A DNA stretch of 64,000 nt, taken from the NCBI RefSeq assembly GCF_051401765.1, contig NW_027480432.1:12542501-12606500 (forward strand). Reading direction: 5' to 3'. The notes under the pieces are model-generated. The model made no database searches, was not told where the DNA came from, and saw nothing but the letters and a program-made list of their open reading frames with translations. Positions within the stretch are counted from its first letter, which is position 1. Every line of letters starts with the position of its first letter. The position numbers and the translations under genes were made by a program. The stretch comes from Calliopsis andreniformis. Lineage: Eukaryota; Arthropoda; Insecta; Hymenoptera; Andrenidae. Below, piece after piece: positions 11,006 through 22,597 of the stretch.

Positions 11006-12750
11006 TCACGAAAACACTACAAAAAATTAGCAGAAAATTTCGTATAATATTCTCAGAATTCAAGTTATTAAAAAAAAATTCTCTTTATTAAGGTAATTCA
11101 TAGGCAATTATGCTAGTCAAATGAGATGGGAGTTCGTTAATAACCGATGAATACAAAAGTGGGATACTATTATAGGTATACTAAGCAAACTAGAGGCCCG
11201 TGCACGTAAGCTTTTATTCTATTTCCTGGCCTCAAGCTTGCTTGGTTCCGTAAAATTTAAACGTCATAAAACATCCGTTTAATTTGATCTAAAAGTGAAA
11301 GTTTAGTTGGTACTAAATACGAAATTGCAGGTCTGCCAAAGAATTCCTTTCCGCGATTATTTTTAATTTAATTCATTAGAGGGTTACTACTTGTTTACGA
11401 GAATGTAGATAAATTTAAACAATTTAAAAATTTGTTGTTATGTCTAACACCAACTTTGCTGGAACCACCCGGCAGACTACTTTGAAGGTAGAATAGAATA
11501 TTTTTTAAGAAAACTGCAGTTTGAAGAATTTTTTTTTTTAATTCAGAATTTTTTTAAAAATTTCTTTCTGAAGAAATATTCTATTTTTAAAGAAAATTTC
11601 TATTCGCGAAAATTTGTTTCTTAATTAAGAATTCTTCCTTCCTGTTTTAATTTCTTATTTGAGAAATTTTTAAGAAAATTCTTAATTTCGTGTATGTTTT
11701 TTATTAAAAATTCTTGTTTTCTTATTTGTTGTTAAAAAACACATTTAAGAAAATTCTGATTTTCTTATTTCTTTTTAAAAACACTTAAAAAAAGTCTTAT
11801 TGTCGTAAATAAGATGTCACTTTTGATTTGCACTCGAGGACCAACCACAGAGACAGTCACTGGCATACTGGCACACTGTTCTCCTCGAATGAATTGAGCT
11901 ATCAAAGACAGAAACCGAGATAAAATTTGCTGTTAGTCAGAGTAACCAAGAGCCAGTAACACAGTTAGAGTAACAAGGAACACGTGACGGATCCCTGAAC
12001 CGGATTATAGTCCGAAGAACGAATTCAAATCGTTTACATTCGCTTAATTCCCTAATGGACAATCCTAGAGGATCCTCCATTATCCAATTCCATCGACAGA
12101 CGTCACAAAAGCAGAGAAAGAGAAGTCTAATGGTTGAGGAGCGTCAATGGCCAATTCCGAAGGCATCAATGGGAATTGAGTAACAAGGGACACGGTGTAT
12201 ACCTCTTCATTTCTTAATTTTCAAATGCTAAAACAATTCGCAAATTTCTTCATTTATATATTTATTTACAAATGTTACAATCATAGTTACAATTATTGTC
12301 CCAGAAGTTTCGTGAAAAACATTGCTTTTAATGTATATATTATAGAAATTTGTACATGTATGTATATATTACGGAGAATAAGTTGATTTTCTTCTAAATT
12401 AAAAATAACAATTTTCTTGATTACAGTACTATTTCATTGTAAATTATTATAACTGAGAGCCAGACTAATCTAAGTCCATGTTTTTCCAAATTCAATTTTA
12501 TACAGCATCTAAGTGTTCTCGTTTAATTTTATTAAAATAATAGGAATGTATTCTAGTAAAAGAGATTTACTAATATAAACTGTTTCAAATACTAGCAATG
12601 GTAAAATAAATTATTTTAAAGACTATGTTCAAAAATGGGTGATTTATTTTTCTGAGATTCCGAAAAATAACAAAAAAGCACTTAAGTCAGATTGGCTCTT
12701 AGGTACAGAATTATTCGTTGCATTGTAATTATATGTAATAAATGGTTCAA
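11005..12750. other. Intergenic DNA between aminopeptidase fragment and UTP13
   Basis: It contains low-complexity purine/pyrimidine runs (11,500-11,820: repeated TTTCTTAAAAA-type tracts) and a more balanced-composition segment at 11,830-12,195. In that segment a GAGTAACAAGGRACAC motif occurs twice (about 11,968 and 12,178). A likely polyadenylation signal for UTP13 (AATAAA on the minus strand) is near 12,645-12,650. No gene is seen. Confidence 0.45.
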
Positions 12751-15700
12751 TTATTTACTTCCCATTAATGGAACATTTGGTGTCATTCTATTGAGTGTGT
12801 AATTAAGTAAATGAAGATTCCTCAATAATTTAGTGATCCTTGTATAATGTCTCTGAGTATAGGGAATTAGAGATTCTATTACCGTGTTTGATTCTGTTGT
12901 AGATATTTCTTCTTCCATTTTCATCATTAAAGCATTTATGATAACCTTTTAAACAAAAAGAAACAAAATTGTTACTTATAAAAAATAATTATATTGTTAA
13001 TTATAAATAGTAAATAATTAGTTATAAATAATAGAAGTATTCTTTTGAAAATTTTTCAATTTTGTTTTTTAACCCCATTAATAGAAACGAGTTATTTTAT
13101 CGAAATAATTGGTCTTTAATAAAATACTCAGGTAATAATCACCCTGTAATAACAATAAAAAAAGTAATCTGCATAATTATGTTACCTGGGCAACGTGGCA
13201 ATTTTTACTATTAGTATTCCAGGCAATGGCACATCTAAGTAATTCTTCTTTATAAGTAGGTTTGAGTTCGTCAAGGCAGTGCTTGAGGTGAACTGTGCCT
13301 TTGTTCAATATATCTAGTTAAAAAAAATTAAAATATGTGGATATGTAGATTGGTATTATACAACAGATGTATTATTCTTTTGAGGGAGAAATTTTGTTTT
13401 AAATTCTTTTAAGAATAAATTTATTTTAAATTTTTCAATTAAATAATAGAATATTTTGTAAATATATTTATTACCTCTACGAGTTTTCATTGTACCTTTT
13501 CTAATTTAAGAAAAACTAGACGCACACACATCTACCAATCTCCTTCTTATTAACTTTTGAACTTAAAATAAAATTTTCTTAAAGGGCCTAGTCGAATAAG
13601 GTCAAAATATCCCCTAAACCAAATTCGACTTGTGATGAGTCATTCAGTAGCTTATCACAAAAAACAAGTTCGTGTCAATTTTCAACCCTCTATCTTAACT
13701 TGGGGAGTAGTAATGTAGGTAAATAGAAAATCACGTTTTTTGGAAATTACTCGTACCTTATTGTTTAAAAAATTCGGCATAATAATCACATTTTTAAGTT
13801 CCTGTTTGATTGTTTGTTACTTATTTGTGGAAAAGGTATTATTAAGTGTCATTGGCTGAAAGTGTATTAGTAAATCTAGAGTAAAATAATCCTTGCAGCT
13901 GTTTTCGTTATATACTGAAACTGTGGAAATTTAAATCTTTAATTTAAAAGAACACTAGAAATCACAGCAAAATACACAATTTCAGTTGTAATTCATTCAT
14001 AATTTATGTGATAAGAATTTAAGGGATAATACATATGACAAGAAAAGCAGAATCGTGAAATGCACTCTAGAATTATTTTTATAGATATTACAGATTAAAA
14101 TATTTTGAAATGTTCTCAAAAAACATTTAAAGGTAAATGTTGATCATTATTACAGGGTTGGAAATTAAAAAAAATATATAATAAGTATAAAAAAATGTTG
14201 AGCGCAAAGAGGGGCTCGAAGCTGTGGTCAAGAAATATTCAGCAGTTTAACAGGCGGACACTCTGTTGTTGCGACATTGACGCTGGTCGGAATATAGCAT
14301 CGACATTTCGAAATATAACGTGCACGGCATAGCTTTCATCGGACGAGTTTATTTACCTTCTGTAATTCTTATGTTATTTTCCTGAGTGTAAAAGCATTGA
14401 ACATTGCACAAAATACTTGTCTTTTAAAGAATATTCGAAAATTTGATGTACATGTTACTCTGACGTGAAAGAAACGACGGAAACTTCAGTTTTTGACTTT
14501 TTTTACTATTTTTACCAAACCGAAAAATTGGAAAAAAATCAAGGATACTAGTAACAATAATATGTATTTAGTATAAACATATGATTGTAGTTCCGTAATT
14601 TCTTCAATGCGAAATCTACATTTTTGGCATTTTTTGCGTTTTTTTTCACGGTTTCAATGATCGATTTAAAAATCTCAAACAATTCTACAACATGTATCTT
14701 GGTATCTGCAATATCTCTGATTTTTTGCCGAATTTTTTATTCAATAAGATACAAGTAATTTCCAAAAAACGTAATTTTCTTTTTACCCCCATTACTACCC
14801 CCCAGGTTGAGACAGAGGGTTGAAAATTGACAAAAACTAGTTTTTTGTAATAAGCTACCATATGATTCATCGCAAGTCGAATTTGGTTTGGGGGCACTTT
14901 TGACCTCCTTATTCGGCTAGGTCCTTTAAATTTTTTAACTTAAATAGCACTTACTTTCTGTAATTTTGAGAACTTGCAAAGGTCTTTTCAATTTCAAAGC
15001 CAGATTCAATGCAGAAAGTAGGTCATTCGACTTAAGTAAATTCGATAATTCTTGCTCTTCAAGAGCAAGTTGTTCCATCTCCATCGCTGCTTTTCGTTTT
15101 CTTTCTTCGGTAACATCCCTCCAAAAAATTAAGGCTGAATCACTTCCACCACTGATAATGGATTTTTCATCTTTGCTGACTAAAATACAACAAAATTACA
15201 ATATAAACTGGAATATAAAAAATAATAATTTGGGAGTTTCTTCGAGCGATAAAAGAAATCGCCAACAAAAATCCCATTTTAATGGAGTTTTGCTACAATT
15301 TCATTGTCATAACTTTGCTAAAATTCCTAGAAATTTGTTTCAAAAAAAGCAAATAAAAAAGTTTCATCCTCTACTTTTTATTGAAAGAACTTTGTTAAAA
15401 GAATTAAAATTATCTACTTCTTGATCTGCTTAACTTTCGGTGTTATTTTGGTTCTGTGTCTGTATTTATACATATTTATATAATTTACCAGCGAGTGTCC
15501 AAATTCGATTACTATGTTGTTCTAACGTGCATACACACTCAGACGTTTTAATATTCCAAAGCTTCAAAAGTCCATCTCCACTTGCTGTTATCAATTGCAT
15601 ACCGCGAGACAGAAATTCTGCTTTTAAAATTGATGATTCGTGGCCTTCTATTGTCTAAAAGTCAATTTAAATGAAATTATTAAAAGGCTATTATTAAGAG

Positions 15701-18700
15701 CCTACTATTTGTGTCTCTTGAAATAAGCCTCATAAAAAGCATTGTTTTTAGAAGCGTGATTTTATTTACTGATATGATTAGTAAAAATAAAAATTGCAGA
15801 AAAATTCGCAGTCTATTGATATAATTCACCTTTAGACAATTTAATTCTGCCAGTGACCAAATTTTCATGGTACAATCTGCTGAAGTTGTTAATAGAACTT
15901 GGTCTATTGGAGAAAATCGAACGCACCAGACGCCCCTTCTGTGGCCGCGAAATACGCCTAGTAATTGGAGATCACTCGTTGACCATAACTACAATTTTAC
16001 ATACAAATTTAGAGTACTATATAAAGATACTATATAAAGTACTCTATATATTATAAACTATTCCATATATAAATTACTATATAATATAAGAGAATCAATA
16101 TTTGATCTTGACCGTTATGTGTTCAACGAAAAAAGATTGTTATTGGTGCGACGTTACATTGTATAAAAAATATGATTAGCAAGGAACAATTTTGCTACTT
16201 AATAATCCGATGTTTCGATCTACACTTAGACCATTTTCAAGGAAGAACGTAAAATACACTGCTTCTGCAAAAGGAAACTAAGAAAGTTAATGAGACATTG
16301 TTGTTTAAATGTATCACGTATATTCTTATATAAATCGTGGAAAACTTACATGTTTCCAAATTAAAAAGTTGTTATAACGAATTTACATTACGTGTGAGAC
16401 ACGGGGAGAATTCAACGGGGAGACGAGAAGACAATGTTGGTCTAGCCAGAAGCTAGAATAAGTGTCAATCTCTAAATTACCGTTTCAACTAGTGTTTTAT
16501 AAGCGTTATGCGGATGATATTATCACGACCATTGACCCAAAATGTCTAGATATTTTACTTAACACCTATAATCATTTTTATGAACGATTTCAGTTTATCC
16601 ATGAGGTAGAGACTTCTTCCAGTTTAAGTTTTCTGGACGTCACAGTTATTAGATCCACAAAAGGATTAAACAAATTAGTTCCATAAAAGTTGGTCTGGCC
16701 ATTATATTAACTTTCTTTTCTGCACATTCTTTACAACATAAGGTTCGGCGAGTCAAAGGGCTTGTAAATAGAGTAGTTTTACTGTCTGATCTAGAATTTA
16801 AAAGGGACAATTTACAGGTAATTAAAGATACATTGGTAAAGAACAACTAACCATTAGAATTCATCAAGGGTTTAATCAAAGACAGGGTTTTTGAACTGTA
16901 CCATCCAATACAGGTTAAAAACAAGAAAGATGAAATAGCTAATTTAAGGGGATCAATCAGTTATCCCTTTTATTAATAACATCTTTTTAGATATCAAGAG
17001 GATTTTTAAAAAGACAGAAATACACACAATCTTTTCCATTTCCTCTATCCCCCAACAACTTTTTTTACCGATTACATACAAAATACCTCAGTTACAATGA
17101 TCTAACATTATTCATTCCATCTCTTGTAAAGGGTGCAGTTTATTATATGTAGGCCAAACATCTAGACGTTTATCAAAAAGAATCTATGAGCATAAAAAAA
17201 AACATCTATTTGCAACTTCTGTCTCATACAGCATTGACTAAACATTCAATTGAATTTAACCATGTGTTTGATTTTGATAAGGTCAAAATACTTAATAGAA
17301 AAACATTTCTTAGAAAAAGAATCATTTTGAAAACGCTTTATATGATTAAATCGGACAATGTGAACATAAGGTATGAACAACCTACAGTTCATCATTTTTA
17401 TACCGCATTATTGAAAAGATGATCGGTTATGATGAAGCTTCCATTACAACATCTTTATTTTTCTTGATTCTTTAGATCTTATTGTCCATTTTAACATAAT
17501 TAGTAATTTCTGGCTTTTATGACCATTTTCATTGGATGTTGCAATTAAATTTGGATTACCATATAATGGTAAAAAAAGTAGCTACTTGTGATCGTATAAC
17601 AGACTGTAAAATGGCTCTATATATTACTGACGGTACATATGCTCTTCTTCTCAATATTATACACACACTCTAGATATGTTTGTTTTCGTTTGCGGCTAGA
17701 AGATCTTCAGTCACCGTTTAACAGGTACACGTGTTTTAACAAGTGTAGTTAAATTCCAGTGACTTCCAACTCTACCAATATTGTCTTCTCGTCTCCCTAT
17801 TAAATTCCTTTCTTTTTATCTGTCACGCATAATGTAAATTCATTATAACAACTTTATAATTTGGGAACGTGAGTTTTCCGCGATTTATATAACCATATAC
17901 GTGATACAATTAAACAACAGTGTCTCATCAACTTTCTTGATTTTCTTTTACAGAAGCAGTGTATTTTACGTTCTTTCAAGCATGGATCGAAACGTTGGAT
18001 TATTAACTAGCAAAATTGTTCCTTGCTAATCATATTTTTTATAGACATCGCACCAGTAACACAATCTTTTTTCATTGAATATAAGAGAATAGAACTTCTA
18101 TATAACTTCTATATAACTATAGAACTTCTGTTAATCATTAATTATTTGTATGTGGTCCTAATGATCTTTAACTGGACCATTTAAATAGAATTCGTTCAAA
18201 TTGAATTTTTGTTGCGAGACGTTTTGTTATCTCATATGTAGGTCTATTTAGTGCATTATTTGAAATATCGTTTATGATATAGGATTTTAAAATTATTCAG
18301 AATGTTAAGATATTTTAGAATTTTGTATAGAATTTTAAAACTCTTGTAAATGTATTTAATTAACTACAAGAAAAATTATAAAAAGTTTTTATTTTTGTTC
18401 CTACGAGTAAAGAAAAAGAAAAGAAAGAGAACAAGAAAGATTATAATTTATCATCTTTTACCTTAGCTGTTTTATCTTGCGAACCAGTGGCAATTAATTT
18501 ATCGTTTGGTGAAATGGTTACACTATTAATATCTTTCTCGTGAGCCATTGTCGTGTGGACAACGCTTAAAGAACATTTGTCTGTAATTATTAAACGTTTA
18601 TTAGTATATAATTGCTAATTATTGATAACAATAAAACTATCTTTAAAAATAGTAATTTAATAATATATAATCATTCACGAATTGCTACATTTTTACCATT

Positions 18701-21700
18701 GACCGTAATATCTTCTGGTAAATTCCATAATTTGAGACACGAATCTTGACTAACAGAAACACAAAATTTGGAAGACATTCTAGATATTGCTATTGAGCCA
18801 ACAGAAGCGTTATGTCTTACTGCAGAAGCAATACAAGAAACTTTTGCTGTTACTTTATCCATGAACCACAGACGAATACTATTGTCCTGTAAAATAATAT
18901 TGTATATTAATATATTAAAAATAGTAAATAATTAATAGTAAAAGATAGAAATAATTAATTCTTAAAATATTTTATTTTATGTACTGTGTAAATGTTAAGA
19001 AACAAAAAATAAATAATTAATAAGGAATAATATTATTAATAGTGGATTAATATCCTAATATTTATTAATGTAAACATACCTTTGAGGAAGATAAGAGAAG
19101 ATAAACATTAACAGGTGTAGTAGCCAAAGCCAGAACAATATCAGTGTGTCCACGCAGCAATTGGCAAGCCATAATTTTAGAATCATATAATTTTATATCA
19201 CAGCTATTAGTAGCAACTGCCATATGACTTTCTTCTTCTCCAAAATACACAATATCTAAAATTTCGTCGCTGTAGCCTACAAACTATAAAAAATAATCAT
19301 TTTTTATGTTATAAAAACTATTAACTGCGACATTAAAAAAATATATATATATATATATACATACTCATTTTAACTTTTAAAAGCGGTCCATAATCTTATT
19401 ATTTTTTACACGCTCTGAATCAGCATTTTACGCAGTACAAGATAGCTTACAATTAAATTAGCTATAACTATAACTAATTTAGCTACAACTAAAAAACTAA
19501 ATGTTTTTGGACGTAGAGTATTCGAACGATTTCACAAGTTTGGAAAAGTTGATTGCAACTAATATTCATTCTTTATATTTGTCTTAAATTAATATTATAT
19601 TTTTAAATGAATCATATAATAATTACAATTATATTTCTAATAAATGACTGCTTCATCTCTGTCCAAATGTCTTTTGTCAATCTAAAATTCTGAAATCATT
19701 CGAATACTTACGAGTGTATATTCACATGAATTTTTTTGTTGTGTTCCTGTCTAGAATCTACTCTCCAAAAATGTCTTATATTTTCTAATACACGTTGCAT
19801 AATGTATATAAAATTTGGAAAATTTACAATATACATATACATACCTGTTTTATGGACTTAAAAGTTTCCAAAGAATGGATAATGATATTATGGTCAGCAG
19901 TGACCACAATAAAATTATTGTTAGTGCTGTTGTATATCAAATGTGTAATTGAACTATTTTCCTTATGTTCTTTAGGTTCTGTTTCCAATTTGTCAGAATT
20001 CTTTGAGGGATATATTTCCTGGCTAGTTATCATATCCCAGATTTTTACGATACCTACAACCAATCAGTTTCTTTTATTTAGATGTAATATTACTTCTTGT
20101 TTTAATATCAAAAGCTTCAAAGTTTTTTTCATTTGTTTCGAAATAATCTTAAATTGTGACTTGGTCTGTTTTAATAAAAGCTTTTATAAAAAGTTAGGTT
20201 TTTAATGAAACCTTTTTCTCCTGCTGCAACAACGTAAATAGAATCCTCATTTTTATTGTGAACAGGAATATGTAACAATGTATTTGTAGGGATTATAAAT
20301 GTGTCTTCTATTTCTTCATAAACTGGTAAAACACGTATTGATGTTTCGGAAATAATGTTCCATAGAATTAAAACTCTGTCCCTTCCTGAACTGTATAAAA
20401 AAATGATATATTAACATATGAATAATTATAAAAATAATAAAACAATATAGGAATATAATGAAATAATATATGAAAATTACATCTTTTATGTACAGGGTGT
20501 TCAATGATAGCTAACAAATAAACTAGTCACTTTATTGTTAGTCACACATTAAGATCAATATGATAGAAAATTGTTTAAAAAAACAATATTTCAAAAAATG
20601 AACAATTCAGGAACAAAGTTATTTCTGTTATTCTCGATTTCTCTGCGATTGTTATTTTTTTACATTTGATATGATTTCTTAAAATTCTGGCACTTATTAT
20701 ATAGAGTATTTTTATGTAAGAATTGTGTATAAAATTGTATTACCTGATTAAATAATCCTCCTTTTCGTGGAATGACAAAGAAGTAACTTCACTGAAATGC
20801 CCAGAAAGAATAATTTCTCTTTTACCTGATGACATATCCCAGCCATGAATTTTAAAATCATTGTCAGCAGCAAAGATAAATTCTTTTTTAGAACACGAAT
20901 GAAAAGCCAGAACACTGAAAAAATATTAGAAATTATTATTTATTTTATCTCTGATGAATCTACTTTCAACAAAATTATTATTTTGTAATTTTTGTACATT
21001 TTGTAAGTTATATATGTTCTGTACATTTTGCATATTAAAATGATTAAAAATTTATAGTTTAGGAATTATTGATAAATTAAATAAAGTAGACTACTAAATC
21101 AAATAATATACTAAATCAATTAATTTAATTATATTTATTTGTATTTAAATAATCTTATATTGAATGAAATTAAATTACAGGATACCTGATAATTCCTTGT
21201 GCTCCCTTTAAACTCTGAGTACATATTCGATGTTCTAAATCCCATAATCTGACACTACCATTATTACCTCCAGAAACTAATAATAAATTCATTTTATTGG
21301 AATTATTAGTATTGATATTTGTATTCGTAGTCATACAAGTTACAGGTCCATTATGGAGAGATTTCCATAGCGTAATCAATTTATTATCTGCAAGAATTAA
21401 TGAATTAATTATTAATAAATAATATAATATTATAGGTAATATAATTCTATACAAATCTATATAAACTCTATACAAATGGATAAGTGCAAAATTTTTTAAA
21501 TAAAGTTTCAGTAGCGATAGACAAAAGAAATTTAAAAAGCTAAAAAATGTAAAAAAATCTTGGAGTTATGAATATTATTAACTGATATAATTACTCTTGC
21601 TATTACCTTTCCAGTTCCACAATTTAAAAAGTCCGCTTTTATGATGGGTAATTATATTTGTGTAGTCGCTAGTTACAATAAATGAATTAACAGGATCATC

Positions 21701-22141
21701 ATTGTCAATATCATTATAGTTCATTCCCAAATTACATATTACAATGCCTTTCTCAACTGATAATACAGAAACTGTGCCATGGTTTTGACAAAATAGATAT
21801 TGACCATCTGTACTCCACTATAAAATAATAGAACATTATTTTATTGTTTAAGAGAAGTAAGAAGTAAAATTGGTAAAAATGAATAAAGATTAAAAGTAAA
21901 ATTTATAAAAATTGAAAGTAAAACTGAGTAGAAGTATTTTTTAAATTTTGTAGTTAAGTTACTTGAACATTTCCTCCCGTATAGAACGCTTCATGCTTTG
22001 CTGCGACTTCGTATCTGCAAAGAAATATCGCAAAAAAATAATAATAAAACAATAAATATAAACTGAATTAATTGACAACACTTATATATTATTTACGTTT
22101 ATTTAATTTACTTACACTTCCTTTAAGGCAATGTTCACCAT
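12751..22141 (-). CDS. TBL3: UTP13/TBL3, WD40 subunit of the SSU processome, complete
   Basis: Fifteen minus-strand exons join with consistent phases and no internal stop: 22,141-22,116; 22,014-21,963; 21,817-21,607; 21,387-21,186; 20,914-20,744; 20,390-20,212; 20,053-19,845; 19,283-19,080; 18,886-18,697; 18,580-18,462; 15,988-15,830; 15,654-15,489; 15,179-14,955; 13,313-13,186; 12,945-12,751. They total 2,436 nt, or 811 residues, close to the roughly 800 residues of TBL3/Utp13. The start reads MVNIALKEVYEVAAKHEAFY then TGGNVQ, matching the family's N-terminal FYxGG element. WD repeat signatures follow throughout (VRLWD, VLILWN, VKIWD, IKLYD, IRLW, LKLWN, MKIWS, ALIFW), arranged as in the family's two beta-propellers. 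After about residue 655 comes the alpha-helical Utp13 C-terminal domain (helix rich in E/K and LKLKRPLQVLK). In the family the protein belongs to the UTP-B complex of the nucleolar SSU processome and acts in 18S rRNA maturation. It shares a short divergent promoter with SKIC3. Introns hold transposons (13,583-14,925; 16,096-18,077) that do not disturb the frame. Confidence 0.92.
13583..14925. mobile_element. TTAA-flanked foldback MITE in UTP13 intron 13
   Basis: TTAA occurs on both sides (13,579-13,582 and 14,926-14,929). The ends AGGGCCTAGTCGAATAAGG and CCTTATTCGGCTAGGTCCT are inverted, and the arms pair for about 200 bp (13,583-13,780 with 14,735-14,925). TTAA targets are typical of piggyBac-type elements, but no transposase is present, so this would be a non-autonomous member. 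It lies between UTP13 exons 13 and 14. Confidence 0.65.
16096..18077 (+). mobile_element. Penelope-like retroelement with inverted terminal arms
   Basis: The element is flanked by a perfect 13-bp direct repeat AATATAAGAGAAT (16,083-16,095 and 18,078-18,090). The left arm (about 16,124-16,440) is the reverse complement of the right arm (about 17,765-18,077), including AAAAAATATGATTAGCAAGG and its complement. Inside are remains of a reverse transcriptase and a GIY-YIG endonuclease. Inverted terminal arms and a GIY-YIG domain are hallmarks of Penelope-like elements. It sits in the 2.5-kb intron 10 of UTP13. Confidence 0.85.
16462..17421 (+). pseudogene. Penelope-like RT and GIY-YIG endonuclease, decayed
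   Basis: The first frame reads FYKRYADDIITTI (the RT motif with the catalytic DD pair) and ends its conserved part with SLSFLDVTV. After several frame changes a second conserved block at about 17,110-17,205 gives CKGCSLLYVGQTSRRLSKRI then YEHK. This is the C-x2-C-x4-YVGQT-x3-L-x2-R-x3-H signature of the GIY-YIG nuclease in this class. The tail (17,186-17,421) encodes TALTKHSIEFNHVFDFDKVK and so on. The N-terminal RT portion is missing and stops interrupt the rest, so it is inactive. Confidence 0.8.
20490..20700. repeat. MITE end fragment, TACAGGGTGTTC type
   Basis: In the intron between UTP13 exons 5 and 6, TACAGGGTGTTCAATG begins a stretch resembling the TA-anchored CAGGGTGT elements elsewhere. 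The matching second end is not found. Confidence 0.35.
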
Positions 22142-22597
22142 TTTTTTCGAGAATAAATATTTAGTCACATAAGTAAATCTTTATATATGGATCACATAAA
22201 CAGGTTCCTAATTTTTTATGTAATTAAGCTAAACAATTGTGCACACGTTGTTTACATTTCAACACCACGTGCTGATATTTAACCATAGATTATAGTCGAT
22301 TATAGAGATATACAGCTCCTTTAATCTTACTGATCAGTTTCCCGTCTACTATCATCTTCCTTTCCTCTACAAAGTATCCAATTTAACTAAAAACCCTTGA
22401 AAGTTATGCCTCTATCGGCCAAAGATTGAAGTTGATTGACTGGAGAGATATGCGATAATATAAGCATTTGTATACAAATCTTAATAAAGTAAGGTTATAT
22501 TTTACTGAATATTAACCTATTAAAGGGTTCAGTAAATTCAAGTTTTATGCTATTTTATATAATATTATAGTGTTAAATACTTTTTCATAGCGTAAAG
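22142..22597. promoter_or_regulatory. Shared divergent promoter of UTP13 and SKIC3
   Basis: Only 456 bp separate the UTP13 ATG (22,141, minus) from the SKIC3 ATG (22,598, plus), so both promoters must lie here. A palindromic E-box CACGTG is at 22,266-22,271. CACGTG is the Myc/Max site found at many ribosome-biogenesis genes, which fits UTP13. No clear TATA box could be assigned. Co-regulation of the two genes is an inference from layout. Confidence 0.6.

Noticed and set aside
13860..14560. Possible transposase inside the TTAA-flanked element
   Set aside because: No frame of useful length or DDE motif is present in the interior.
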